16,946 bases of DNA from JAJZCD01 sp964570005 (GTDB lineage Bacteria > Patescibacteriota > Saccharimonadia > Saccharimonadales > UBA4665): the NCBI GenBank assembly GCA_964570005.1, contig CAZMWE010000020.1, positions 1 to 16,946 of the forward strand, in the 5' to 3' direction. A model generated the notes under the pieces. The model had not been told where the DNA came from. It worked only from the letters and a program-made list of their open reading frames with translations, and did not search any database. The position numbers and the translations under genes were made by a program. Shown here one piece after another: positions 1 to 5,937 of the stretch. Position 1 is the first letter of the stretch, and every line of letters starts with the position of its first letter.

Positions 1-1
1 C

Positions 2-220
2 CTTGACACCGTGACTATTGCCCAGTCTTCTATCATCACTACACCCCCCGACCCTAACAGTACCAGCATGACAACCGTCATGAAATTCAGTATTACTATA
101 GCCAAAACTAATTACAGCGCTACTTTAGCCTATACCGGATTGACACAGATTGAGTTGCGCCTCTTTGATGGTACCGGACAACAGGTATTTGATTCGGGCA
201 CGCTGACCGCGACACCCTAA
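2..220 (+). CDS. C-terminal part of an unidentified protein, cut by the left edge
   Basis: The frame is open from the window edge to a TAA at 218-220, giving about 72 residues. A GTG at 11 and an ATG at 68 could be starts, but neither has a convincing ribosome binding site, so this is more likely the end of a longer gene beginning outside the window. The visible part is rich in Thr/Ser, with alternating hydrophobic and polar residues (for example LTQIELRLFDGTGQQVF). That suggests a beta-rich, possibly exported domain such as a pilin-like or adhesin tail; this is only inference. I do not recognise the family. The gene is convergent with recF, and the two stop codons overlap: TAA at 218-220 on this strand and TAG at 219-217 on the other. 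That exact junction supports both ends being real. Confidence 0.5.
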   Translation, partial: LDTVTIAQSSIITTPPDPNSTSMTTVMKFSITIAKTNYSATLAYTGLTQIELRLFDGTGQQVFDSGTLTATP

Positions 221-1275
221 TTGGGCAGCTTTATAGAGGTACTTCGGCCAGATAATTGTTTAGTCACCACATCCGCATCGGTAGTGGTCAGAAACGTCTG
301 ATAGCGCTGCAAGAAGCCTGTCAGCGCAGCGCGGCGTTTGACGTCGAGCTCACTGAAAACATCATCAAGCAGGAGTAGGGGCGTCTGCCCACGTACCGCT
401 TCGAGCAGCTGCAGCTCAATGATTTTGAGCGCCAGGATGGCTGTGCGGGTTTCACCGCGGCTGGCGGTCTCGTCGGCGGTACGCCCATCAAAAGTCACTA
501 CAAAATCCTCACGGTGCGGGCCGTACGCGGTAAAGCCGCGCAAAGCGTCCTCATGGGCATAGCTCTCCAGTTTTTGCAGGAGGTGTGTTTCATAGCCGTC
601 AACCGGAAACTTAGAACTATAGATAATGGCGACTTTCGTACCCGTATCGGAGACAGCGGCGTACGTATCGGATAGTTTTTCATTCAGTTGCTCGCAAAGC
701 ACCATTCGAGCCCGGGCAACAGTGGCGCCAAGCTCGCTCAGGCGCAGATTCCACGGGAACAGCTCCTGCGCCGATGGCAGATATTGCCGCTTAAGCAACG
801 CGTTACGCTGCGCAAGTACTCGCCGGTAATGACGCCGTACACTGACATAACCCGGATTGGTCTGCTCCAATATATCATCCAGATAATCCCGCCGGGCAGA
901 AGGCGCACCGTGCAGCAGCTGTAAATGGTTCGGCTCAAACAATACTGCCGGCAGGAAGTGATTCATAGTAAGCCGCTGATATGTTTTGCCGCTAAGCTCG
1001 TAGGTTTTCATCTGCCGAGGTTCAGCCGTCAGCTTAACAGTCCGCACACCCTCGTTCGCAAGGTCCGCATCCAGCCGGAACCAGGGCATCCCGAATTGTA
1101 GTAGGTCAAGATCACCAACCCGGTATGAACTGCCTCGGGCCGCCACTAGGATTGCCTCCAGCAGGTTCGTCTTGCCGCTACCGTTCGGCCCGACGATGAT
1201 ATTTACACCCGGCCCGAACATAAATCGTGCATCGCCATATGAGCGGAAATGTTGCAACCGCAAGTTAAGAATCAT
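217..1275 (-). CDS. recF: DNA replication and repair protein RecF
   Basis: RecF is an SMC-like ATPase that binds gapped DNA and helps load RecA through RecO/RecR. The 352-residue product is close to the usual 350-370. It opens with the family's typical start (MILNLRLQHFRSYGDARF), followed by a Walker A GPNGSGKT at residues 29-36. Near the C-terminus are an ABC signature SRGE and a Walker B LLLLDDVFSELD at about 300-311, as expected for this family. The ATG at 1275 is the only sensible start. There is no properly spaced Shine-Dalgarno (AGGG lies only 2 nt away), while a TACAAT hexamer sits 9 nt upstream, so a leaderless start is possible. It lies 27 nt downstream of vapC and is the last gene of the dnaA-dnaN-recF order, from which it is separated by the toxin-antitoxin pair. 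gyrB, a common next gene, is absent; a convergent gene follows. Confidence 0.95.
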   Translation of the reverse strand: MILNLRLQHFRSYGDARFMFGPGVNIIVGPNGSGKTNLLEAILVAARGSSYRVGDLDLLQFGMPWFRLDADLANEGVRTVKLTAEPRQMKTYELSGKTYQRLTMNHFLPAVLFEPNHLQLLHGAPSARRDYLDDILEQTNPGYVSVRRHYRRVLAQRNALLKRQYLPSAQELFPWNLRLSELGATVARARMVLCEQLNEKLSDTYAAVSDTGTKVAIIYSSKFPVDGYETHLLQKLESYAHEDALRGFTAYGPHREDFVVTFDGRTADETASRGETRTAILALKIIELQLLEAVRGQTPLLLLDDVFSELDVKRRAALTGFLQRYQTFLTTTDADVVTKQLSGRSTSIKLPN

Positions 1276-1284
1276 AACCCTATC

Positions 1285-1290
1285 ATTGTA
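1285..1290 (-). promoter_or_regulatory. Possible -10 element of a recF promoter
   Basis: On the minus strand TACAAT (5 of 6 matches to TATAAT) lies in the 27-nt gap between vapC and recF, 9 nt before the recF ATG. Transcription would start about 2-4 nt before the ATG. No good -35 is visible at 16-18 nt (best TTCTGT, inside the vapC end). recF could equally be read through from vapBC, so confidence is low. Confidence 0.3.
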
Positions 1291-1302
1291 CGGTGTTACA
1301 AG

Positions 1303-1698
1303 CTAAGACAGAACTTTGAGTTTATCGCCAAAAAGCTCCTGAAATACCAGAAAATCCCGGTCGTACGTTACCAGAGCGTCACCATCTTCGCGGGCTAGTG
1401 CCGCGATCCAGATGTCGTTGTTCGATAACGCCCGACCTCGCTGCTGGGCATAGAGACGAAGTTCAGCGTACGTGTCACAGGTCGACAGGGTAGGCAGCAG
1501 TACCTGCACGAATTCCTGCGCCAGAAAATCAGCAAGTCGCGTTCGATTCAGGGTAGTTCGCGCACCATTCATGAATCCGTACTGCAGCTCAGCTACCACC
1601 GGAAGCGGCAAACTTATATGCTCCGACTCTTCCACCAGATCCAGCACCGTCGGGTCATCCTGTTTGAGTGCGGTATAGGTGTTGGTGTCAATTATCAT
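1303..1698 (-). CDS. vapC: VapC/FitB-type PIN-domain ribonuclease toxin
   Basis: A 131-residue PIN-domain protein. Toxins of this family are Mg2+-dependent RNases, many of which cut tRNA or rRNA, and are held inactive by a cognate antitoxin. The acidic residues of the active site are in place: D4 (MIIDTNT), E37 (VVAELQYG), D95 (SNNDIWIAA) and D113/D115 (TYDRDF). Nothing indicates that the toxin is dead. I chose the ATG at 1698 because PIN domains begin directly with the IIDTN strand. The longer frame starts at a TTG (1725), adds only nine residues and has no ribosome binding site. With the ATG at 1698 the gene overlaps the antitoxin gene by 11 nt, so translation is probably coupled. The target cannot be read from the sequence. 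Confidence 0.88.
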   Translation of the reverse strand: MIIDTNTYTALKQDDPTVLDLVEESEHISLPLPVVAELQYGFMNGARTTLNRTRLADFLAQEFVQVLLPTLSTCDTYAELRLYAQQRGRALSNNDIWIAALAREDGDALVTYDRDFLVFQELFGDKLKVLS

Positions 1699-1993
1699 CT
1701 TTGTGCCGCTCTTGCCATTCTTCAAGTTCGCGGCGGGCTATCTGTTTTTGAATTCTGTCTTCTTCCTCAAGCGCATCTATCACATCCTGGTCCATACCGC
1801 TGCCAATAAACCAGTCGAGCGACTCAAGCAGGGTTTGCTTTTTACCGTTTTTGGTGACGCCGGCACGCTCGGACAGCTCGTCAATAATAACCTGGTTCAA
1901 ACTCCGTCCGCGCTGCTTGGCGAGCCGGCGCAAATACTTATCGATCGGCGCCGGCATGTTCCTGATGGTGTACTGAGGGGTCGTCGTTTTCAT
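1688..1993 (-). CDS. vapB: VapB/FitA-type ribbon-helix-helix antitoxin
   Basis: A 101-residue protein preceding the PIN toxin. The N-terminus (YTIRNMPAPIDKYLRRLAKQ, then RGRSLNQVIIDELSE) fits a ribbon-helix-helix DNA-binding domain of the FitA/VapB kind: one strand, then two helices with the RGRS turn. The C-terminal half, rich in Glu/Gln/Arg, is predicted helical and would wrap and block the toxin. The ATG at 1993 is preferred. The longer frame would start at the TTG of 2029, which is part of a perfect -35 box (TTGACA), so it cannot be translated from its own promoter. There is no Shine-Dalgarno before the ATG; the transcript should begin at or within 1-2 nt of it. Antitoxin first with a short overlap into the toxin is the standard order and supports joint autoregulation. 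It is 78 nt downstream of dnaN, in the same orientation. Confidence 0.85.
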   Translation of the reverse strand: MKTTTPQYTIRNMPAPIDKYLRRLAKQRGRSLNQVIIDELSERAGVTKNGKKQTLLESLDWFIGSGMDQDVIDALEEEDRIQKQIARRELEEWQERHKDDN

Positions 1994-2029
1994 AGCAATA
2001 GAGTAGCATGCATGCATGCATTTTGTCAA
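1994..2029 (-). promoter_or_regulatory. vapBC promoter with a palindromic operator in the spacer
   Basis: On the minus strand a perfect -35 TTGACA (2029-2024) is followed by an 18-nt spacer and a -10 TACTCT (2005-2000; T1, A2 and T6 match). The -10 ends 6 nt before the vapB ATG at 1993, so the mRNA should be leaderless. The spacer contains a perfect 14-bp palindrome ATGCATGCATGCAT (2008-2021), part of four tandem GCAT units (2006-2021). Its position between -35 and -10 is ideal for repression by a dimeric ribbon-helix-helix antitoxin. Promoter elements and palindrome are seen directly; the regulator is inferred from family knowledge. Confidence 0.7.
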
Positions 2030-2071
2030 TTTTACCTCTGTTATCCTGCCTTGATTTTGGTACGCCAGTAT

Positions 2072-3163
2072 TTACGACTTCAACGGCATGATGATATGTA
2101 GGTAGTCATCTGCATCCACGTCGGTCAGCATCACCGCCTCAAGCTTACCGTTAAATCCTAAGCGCACCGTTTTGGCGTCCATAGCTTGCAGGGCGTCGAG
2201 CAAATAACGAGAGTTAAGTGTGATAGACCCAGAACCCTTGGCGTCCACTTTAAGCGTGGCGTTGTTTTCACCCAGCTGCGATGCCACGGCATGGATCCAG
2301 ATACTCTCACTTGGTTCGTCGACACTCACCACGATACTGCCGGCGCTCTCGCGTGCAAACAAGCTTGATACCTTTGTCGTGCCTACAAGGTCAGGGCGTG
2401 GCATGGTTGCGGTCGTACTAAATGAAGCCGGTACAAGCTTGTGGTAGTCAGGGTAGTTGCCTTCGATCAGGCGCGCCACCAGCTCCACGTCACCGGCCCG
2501 GAATTGCACTTGTTGATCGTCATGCACCACACTGATAGCACCGTCGAAGTCATTAATGATGCGCAGCACGTCGTGGAGGGCAGTGGCAGGAATAAGCAGC
2601 TGCACCTTTTCCTTGAGCTTCATAAGCCGCTTTTCGGCTAGACGATAACTGTCGGTCGCCGCGGCGTACAGCACACCGTCCACAGTGTGAAAATACACTC
2701 CAGTTAGCACCGGCCGGCTTTCGTCATTACTGGCGGCAATTAAGACTTGCTGCAGCGCTTTCTTAAGGAGCGGACCTTCAATCTGCCACTTTGTACCGCC
2801 TTCTATGGCGGGCATAACGGGGAAGTCCTCAGCCGACACACCGTTAATCACCGATTTGTAACTGTCGGTGGTAATTTTGAGCCGTTGCTCATCCTGGTCG
2901 AGCTCAATGACACCAGACGGCAGACTGCTGACAAAATCTTGCAATAGACGGGCCGGGACGGTCAGCGAACCCTCGCTTTGCACTTGCGCGCCCAGCTCAC
3001 AGGAGATGGCGATATCCAGGTTTGTGGCTGATACGTTCAAACGGTTGTCCTCAATTTTCAGCAGCACGTTTGCCAGCACCGGCAGAGTACCGCGAGTACT
3101 GGCAACTCTGGCAACCAAACCGAGTGCCTTGTTCAGATTTTCCTGGGTGACTTTAAGTTTCAT
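2072..3163 (-). CDS. dnaN: DNA polymerase III beta subunit (sliding clamp)
   Basis: The clamp forms a ring dimer around DNA and tethers the replicative polymerase and other clamp-binding proteins. The 363-residue length fits three clamp domains of about 120 residues each. Recognisable segments are the N-terminal MKLKVTQENLNKALGLVARV and TLPVLANVLLKIE, the central SNDESRPVLTGVYF and ATDSYRLAEKR, and the C-terminal LHIIMPLKS, the counterpart of the usual MPMR ending. A Shine-Dalgarno GGGAGG (3175-3180) lies 11 nt before the ATG, a little far but the best in the region. A 275-nt region with DnaA-box-like sites separates it from dnaA, so it probably has its own promoter as well as dnaA read-through. 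I see no terminator between it and vapBC. Confidence 0.97.
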   Translation of the reverse strand: MKLKVTQENLNKALGLVARVASTRGTLPVLANVLLKIEDNRLNVSATNLDIAISCELGAQVQSEGSLTVPARLLQDFVSSLPSGVIELDQDEQRLKITTDSYKSVINGVSAEDFPVMPAIEGGTKWQIEGPLLKKALQQVLIAASNDESRPVLTGVYFHTVDGVLYAAATDSYRLAEKRLMKLKEKVQLLIPATALHDVLRIINDFDGAISVVHDDQQVQFRAGDVELVARLIEGNYPDYHKLVPASFSTTATMPRPDLVGTTKVSSLFARESAGSIVVSVDEPSESIWIHAVASQLGENNATLKVDAKGSGSITLNSRYLLDALQAMDAKTVRLGFNGKLEAVMLTDVDADDYLHIIMPLKS

Positions 3164-3438
3164 ATCCGCATTATCCTCCCCTTACTACTAGAAAGTTTTC
3201 TTTTGTTTTACTAGGAGTGTTTATAGTAGGGGTTGTGGAAAGTGGGGAAGAGTGATTCCTCAACTCTGTTATTTTAACGGCTTTGGCTGTGTAAAGTTGC
3301 ACACAAAAGTTGTGCATGAAGGGCGGGTAAACGCCTAGGTTTTTCCACGGTACGGCAGTCCCAAAAGCAGACTGTGTTGATAACTGCGAGAGGCCAGGAT
3401 CACTTATACGAGTCGTGCCCACAACTTGTGCACAGGAT
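3164..3438 (-). promoter_or_regulatory. dnaA-dnaN intergenic region: dnaN promoter and DnaA-box-like sites
   Basis: On the minus strand TATAAA (3225-3220) in a TACTATAAAC context is a plausible -10 for dnaN, about 57 nt before its ATG; no good -35 is seen. Five 9-mers lie one mismatch from the DnaA box TTWTNCACA: CTTTCCACA (minus, 3234-3242), TCATGCACA (minus, 3311-3319), TTTTCCACG (plus, 3341-3349), TTATCAACA (minus, 3375-3383) and TTGTGCACA (plus, 3426-3434). The first is just upstream of the putative -10. The set suggests DnaA binding here, either to regulate dnaN or as the second half of a bipartite origin. None of the five is a perfect box. Confidence 0.5.
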
Positions 3439-4815
3439 TTACGCATATAAACGCTCCTTGATTTCAGCCAGGGCGTCACGGACGGTCGGGTCGAGGCGCT
3501 GCTCCTTGTCGATTTTTTCGACCGAGTGGATCGCGGTGGTGTGGTCTTTACGGCCCAGTTCGCGTGCAATCTTAGGAAAGCTTAAATGGAGTTCGCTTCG
3601 TAGCATGTACATGGCGATCTGGCGCGGCACCACGATGTCCTTGTCACGCTTGGGTCCGAGCATGTCCTCGATAGTCACCTGGTAGTGCCGCGCGCAGCGT
3701 TCGATGATCTGCCGCGCACTTAAGTGTTTGGGGCGTGCCTGCGCCGAACCGAGTAGGCCGGTGGCGATGGCCAGATTCGGCTCCAGCCCGCGCATTTCAC
3801 AGAAGGCGAGCAGCTGGTTGAGGGCTCCCTCGAGTTCGCGGATGTTAGTTGAGACGTTTGTGGCTAAGTAATCGACGACATCGTTTGGCAGCTGTACGCG
3901 TTGGCTTTCGGCTTTGATTTGTAGGATGGCACAGCGTGTTTCGAAATCGGGTGTTTGCATATCGATACTCATACCCCAGGCGAAGCGGCTGCGCATGCGC
4001 TCCTCGAATCCGGCGATGTCGCGCGGTTGCTTATCGCTGCTGATGATAATCTGCCTGTTTGCTTGGTGTAGTGTATTGAAAGTGTGGAAAAACTCTTCCT
4101 GGGCTTTTTCTTTGCCGGCTATGAACTGGATGTCGTCAACGATCAGCAAATCGGCGCCGCGGTAGTGGTTAGTAAAGTCGCTGATTTTTTTGTAACGCAG
4201 TGCATCAACAAATTCCTGCAGGAACTGCTCACTGCTCACGTACACGACACGGGCCGCCGGGTTACGGACCAGGACGGCGTTGCCGACGGCTTGGATGAGG
4301 TGGGTTTTGCCGATCCCGACACCGCCGTATAAGAATAGCGGATTATATTTAGTGCCCGGTTCAGCGGCAATAGCCTGGCAGGCGGCGTACGCGAGTTCGT
4401 TGCCGCTGCCGACTACAAAACTCTCAAACGTGTACCGATCATTAATGTTCTGACGGTAAGATTGAGTCAGAGTACTGGCTTGTCGGGTAATAGGTTGCTG
4501 TGTGTGGTGGGAAGGGTTGGCGGTCGTAACAGGGAGAGAGATACTCTCCTCGGGTTCGCTGCGGCGCACAACGCTTTGAATCTTGTATTCTACCGTCGGT
4601 GTGTCCACCCCGTTTTTGCGAAGCGTGGCAGTGACCAGCTCGTTATATTTCTTTTCGAGCTGTTGCTTGATAAAGACGTTCGGCACACCGACGATAACTT
4701 TATCAGCATCATGCTTCAGTAGCTGGGTGTTTTTGAACCACGTTAGATAGTTGCCACGAGAGAGACCGATCTCTATGTCGCCTAGTACTGCCTGCCAAAG
4801 CTTGTCCTGTTCCAC
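3439..4815 (-). CDS. dnaA: Chromosomal replication initiator DnaA
   Basis: DnaA binds 9-bp boxes at oriC, forms an ATP-dependent filament and opens the origin. With the start chosen here it has 458 residues, normal for the family. Domain I is at the N-terminus (KLWQAVLGDIE, then NYLTWFK). A Ser/Thr/Gln-rich linker covers about 85-120. The AAA+ domain carries Walker A GGVGIGKT at 164-171, Walker B LLIVDDIQ at 223-230, an arginine-finger region SRFAWG at 276-281 and sensor II NIRELEGAL at 324-332. Domain IV ends with the DNA-binding signature GRKDHTTAIHSVEKI at 421-435. The start is the GTG at 4815: domain I begins there, and GAGGG stands 5 nt upstream. The longer frame to 5055 would add 80 low-complexity residues read through the origin. 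A perfect-consensus DnaA box lies 26 nt upstream of the GTG, so autoregulation is likely. Confidence 0.97.
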   Translation of the reverse strand: MEQDKLWQAVLGDIEIGLSRGNYLTWFKNTQLLKHDADKVIVGVPNVFIKQQLEKKYNELVTATLRKNGVDTPTVEYKIQSVVRRSEPEESISLPVTTANPSHHTQQPITRQASTLTQSYRQNINDRYTFESFVVGSGNELAYAACQAIAAEPGTKYNPLFLYGGVGIGKTHLIQAVGNAVLVRNPAARVVYVSSEQFLQEFVDALRYKKISDFTNHYRGADLLIVDDIQFIAGKEKAQEEFFHTFNTLHQANRQIIISSDKQPRDIAGFEERMRSRFAWGMSIDMQTPDFETRCAILQIKAESQRVQLPNDVVDYLATNVSTNIRELEGALNQLLAFCEMRGLEPNLAIATGLLGSAQARPKHLSARQIIERCARHYQVTIEDMLGPKRDKDIVVPRQIAMYMLRSELHLSFPKIARELGRKDHTTAIHSVEKIDKEQRLDPTVRDALAEIKERLYA

Positions 4816-4840
4816 GGTTACCCTCACTCGCACTAAAAAC

Positions 4841-4855
4841 TGTGTATAAACTATA
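4841..4855 (-). promoter_or_regulatory. Putative dnaA -10 element next to a DnaA box
   Basis: On the minus strand a TATAGT hexamer (4855-4850) is followed immediately by TTATACACA (4849-4841), which matches the DnaA box TTATNCACA exactly. A start about 7 nt after the -10 would place the +1 inside the box and leave a leader of about 28 nt containing the GAGGG Shine-Dalgarno. The expected -35 position overlaps a second box, TTTTCCACA (4873-4881), and shows no -35 consensus. Repression of dnaA by DnaA is well known in other bacteria; its application here is inference. Confidence 0.4.
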
Positions 4856-5068
4856 GACCACTTGGGTGGCAGTTTTCCACAATATTTTCTACAACTACCA
4901 AGAAGATGACGAGGTGTAGGCGAGGGTAGAATTATCCACAGCAGCTGAGTGTATCTGTTAATCTGTGGAAAAATCTTGGATAACAGGGGATAACATGGTA
5001 AGATATATAACAACAGACAGAGACAGGGAAGGGCGCCTGGCCAGCCGAAAAGCAACAGGTTCCCGGCA

Positions 5069-5077
5069 TGTTATACT
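5069..5077 (+). promoter_or_regulatory. Extended -10 promoter for rpmH
   Basis: TGTTATACT is an extended -10 (TGN plus TATACT, 5 of 6 matches). No recognisable -35 lies 17 nt upstream. Predicted transcription start is near 5084, leaving a leader of about 21 nt before the rpmH ATG at 5105. It lies at the right edge of the origin region. Confidence 0.5.
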
Positions 5078-5104
5078 GTCCGATAATAAAGTGAGTGTAA
5101 TCCA

Positions 5105-5242
5105 ATGCCTAAACGAACCTATCAACCCAAAAAACGCCACCGCGCACACGAGCACGGTTTCATGAAGCGCATGGCCAGTCGTGCCGGCCGGGCTGTGCTG
5201 CAGCGCCGCCGCCTTAAGGGCCGCGTCCGTTTAACGCACTGA
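5105..5242 (+). CDS. rpmH: 50S ribosomal protein L34 (bL34)
   Basis: A 45-residue, strongly basic protein starting MPKRTYQPKKRHRAHEHGFM and ending KGRVRLTH before TGA at 5240-5242. The KRTYQPKK start, HGFMKRM core and GRAVLQRRRLKGR tail are the L34 signature, and 44-47 residues is the normal length. L34 is a late-assembling protein of the large ribosomal subunit. Its place beside oriC, followed by rnpA and yidC, is the conserved bacterial order. The upstream AGTGAGTG offers at best a weak Shine-Dalgarno. It is easily missed by gene finders because of its size. Confidence 0.97.
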   Translation: MPKRTYQPKKRHRAHEHGFMKRMASRAGRAVLQRRRLKGRVRLTH

Positions 5243-5249
5243 GCCGTCT

Positions 5250-5268
5250 AACAGGGGTCGCCCCTGTT
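5250..5268 (+). terminator. GC-rich hairpin after rpmH
   Basis: AACAGGGG and CCCCTGTT form a perfect 8-bp stem with a TCG loop, 7 nt after the rpmH stop. No T-run follows, so it is not a textbook intrinsic terminator. It may attenuate, or mark a processing or stability point between rpmH and rnpA. Confidence 0.45.
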
Positions 5269-5279
5269 GAGGTCAAACG

Positions 5280-5314
5280 ACAATATACATTGTTGTAATA
5301 ATTATTATATTTTG
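5280..5314. other. AT-rich block between rpmH and rnpA
   Basis: A 35-nt stretch with only five G/C bases, in a region otherwise of balanced composition. It contains ACAAT-ATAC-ATTGT (5280-5293, a 5-bp inverted repeat) and overlapping TATATT/TATTAT hexamers on the plus strand. It could be an upstream promoter for rnpA or an additional unwinding-prone segment near the origin. No -35/-10 pair with proper spacing was found in it. Confidence 0.35.
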
Positions 5315-5356
5315 ATGGTGCGCCCCGCTCCCTCTTTTCTGCCGTGAGTGCGCATC

Positions 5357-5365
5357 TGGTACCAT
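5357..5365 (+). promoter_or_regulatory. Possible extended -10 for rnpA, immediately before the start codon
   Basis: TGGTACCAT (TGN plus TACCAT, 4 of 6 matches including T1, A2 and T6) ends 7 nt before the rnpA ATG at 5373. Initiation would fall on or next to the ATG, giving a leaderless mRNA, which agrees with the lack of a Shine-Dalgarno (ACCTATT precedes the ATG). The -35 position (TTCTGC) is poor. Confidence 0.35.
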
Positions 5366-5372
5366 ACCTATT

Positions 5373-5756
5373 ATGATCAACCGTTCGCACCGGTTTCACG
5401 GCCGCGCCAGCATCCAATGTCTGTATAAAAACAGCAAAATGGTTCGCTGCGCTTCGCTCTCTTTGCGTTATGCGCCGAACGTTCGGCGTGCACAGTACCG
5501 TGTAGCTGTGGTTGTCAGCCGCAAAGTGCATAAATCAGCCGTAGTGCGCAACCGTATCCGCCGCCGGGTGTATGAGTATGTTCGTATATTGTTCGGTTCT
5601 GAGCCAGTTCCCTATGACCTGCTGATTACGGTACATACCGACAGTGTGGCTACCCTGCCGGCTGAGGAACTGGCCCAAGAGGTCGAAAAACTTCTTAAAA
5701 AAGCAAAAATCACAACAGTATCTGATACCGGCTCCACTCTAGAACCGGGTACCTAG
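5373..5756 (+). CDS. rnpA: Ribonuclease P protein component
   Basis: The protein subunit of RNase P, which with the catalytic RNA removes the 5' leader from pre-tRNAs. The 127-residue product has the N-terminal MINRSHRFHGRASIQCLY helix/strand, the central VAVVVSRKVHKSAVV and the RNR box (R59-N60-R61, in VVRNRIRRRVYE), the family's RNA-contacting signature. It is slightly longer than the usual 110-120 residues because of a Thr/Ser-rich C-terminal tail. The gene sits 130 nt after rpmH. The ATG at 5373 matches the family start; no Shine-Dalgarno precedes it. YidD, often encoded next, is absent. Confidence 0.95.
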   Translation: MINRSHRFHGRASIQCLYKNSKMVRCASLSLRYAPNVRRAQYRVAVVVSRKVHKSAVVRNRIRRRVYEYVRILFGSEPVPYDLLITVHTDSVATLPAEELAQEVEKLLKKAKITTVSDTGSTLEPGT

Positions 5757-5937
5757 GCGTAGATACCCGTCGCTTCTCTGCTATATCGCTGGCGCGATAT
5801 AGCTAGCAGTACTTGGAAAACTGAAGTAAACTTCATTTTCCTTCGTGCTGCTGCTATAGTAGAACATAGAAACCACGAAGTTGCGCGAATGCGGCCCTTC
5901 CCCCGCACAAGATTCGGACTTTGGGTAAGTAGAAGCT
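5757..5937 (+). promoter_or_regulatory. Structured rnpA-yidC intergenic region with yidC promoter
   Basis: No gene fits here. A 6-bp inverted repeat CGGGTA/TACCCG (5746-5751, 5764-5769) spans the rnpA stop. Next is a perfect 10-bp stem GCTATATCGC/GCGATATAGC with a TGGC loop (5780-5803). A further hairpin pairs GGAAAA and TGAAG (5815-5826) with CTTCA and TTTTCC (5831-5841). An extended -10 promoter TGCTATAGT (5852-5860) follows, with TTCATT (5832-5837) as a weak -35 at 17-nt spacing. CTTCGTG (5841-5847) can pair with CACGAAG (5874-5880). TGCGG/CCGCA (5890-5894, 5903-5907) forms a small hairpin in the expected leader of about 70 nt. No T-tract follows any hairpin, and no tRNA, SRP RNA or known riboswitch motif was recognised. 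Confidence 0.5.

Larger units (their letters stand above)
4816..5104. other. Probable replication origin (oriC), dnaA-rpmH intergenic region
   Basis: The dnaA-rpmH gap is a classic oriC location. DnaA boxes matching TTWTNCACA are TTATACACA (minus, 4841-4849), TTTTCCACA (plus, 4873-4881), perfect TTATCCACA (plus, 4932-4940) and TTTTCCACA (minus, 4964-4972). TTTTCTACA (plus, 4885-4893) is one mismatch away. Next to the last box are two direct copies of GGATAACA (4978-4985 and 4988-4995), whose complements contain the box core TTATCC. Then comes an AT-rich run (about 4990-5021, containing AGATATATAAC), a candidate unwinding element. Strand-coding polarity also switches here: dnaA side minus, rpmH side plus. 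Box clustering and location are seen; origin function is inference. Confidence 0.8.

Noticed and set aside
1994..2029. Extra 12 N-terminal residues for VapB from the TTG at 2029
   Set aside because: That TTG is the first codon of the perfect TTGACA -35 box, and the added residues are the translated GCAT repeat.
1679..2101. Plus-strand open frame of 140 codons opposite vapB
   Set aside because: It is antisense to the vapB/vapC/dnaN ends, has no recognisable domain, and overlaps the well-supported vapBC genes and promoter.
4816..5055. 80-residue N-terminal extension of DnaA in the longest open frame
   Set aside because: It is read through origin DNA with DnaA boxes, has no homology to domain I, and a GTG with GAGGG 5 nt upstream marks the proper start at 4815.
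5757..5937. tRNA, SRP RNA or other known structured RNA between rnpA and yidC
   Set aside because: A T-loop-like GTCCGAATC exists on the minus strand, but its stem has two mismatches and no anticodon arm follows. The SRP GGAAGCAG-type loop is not present.
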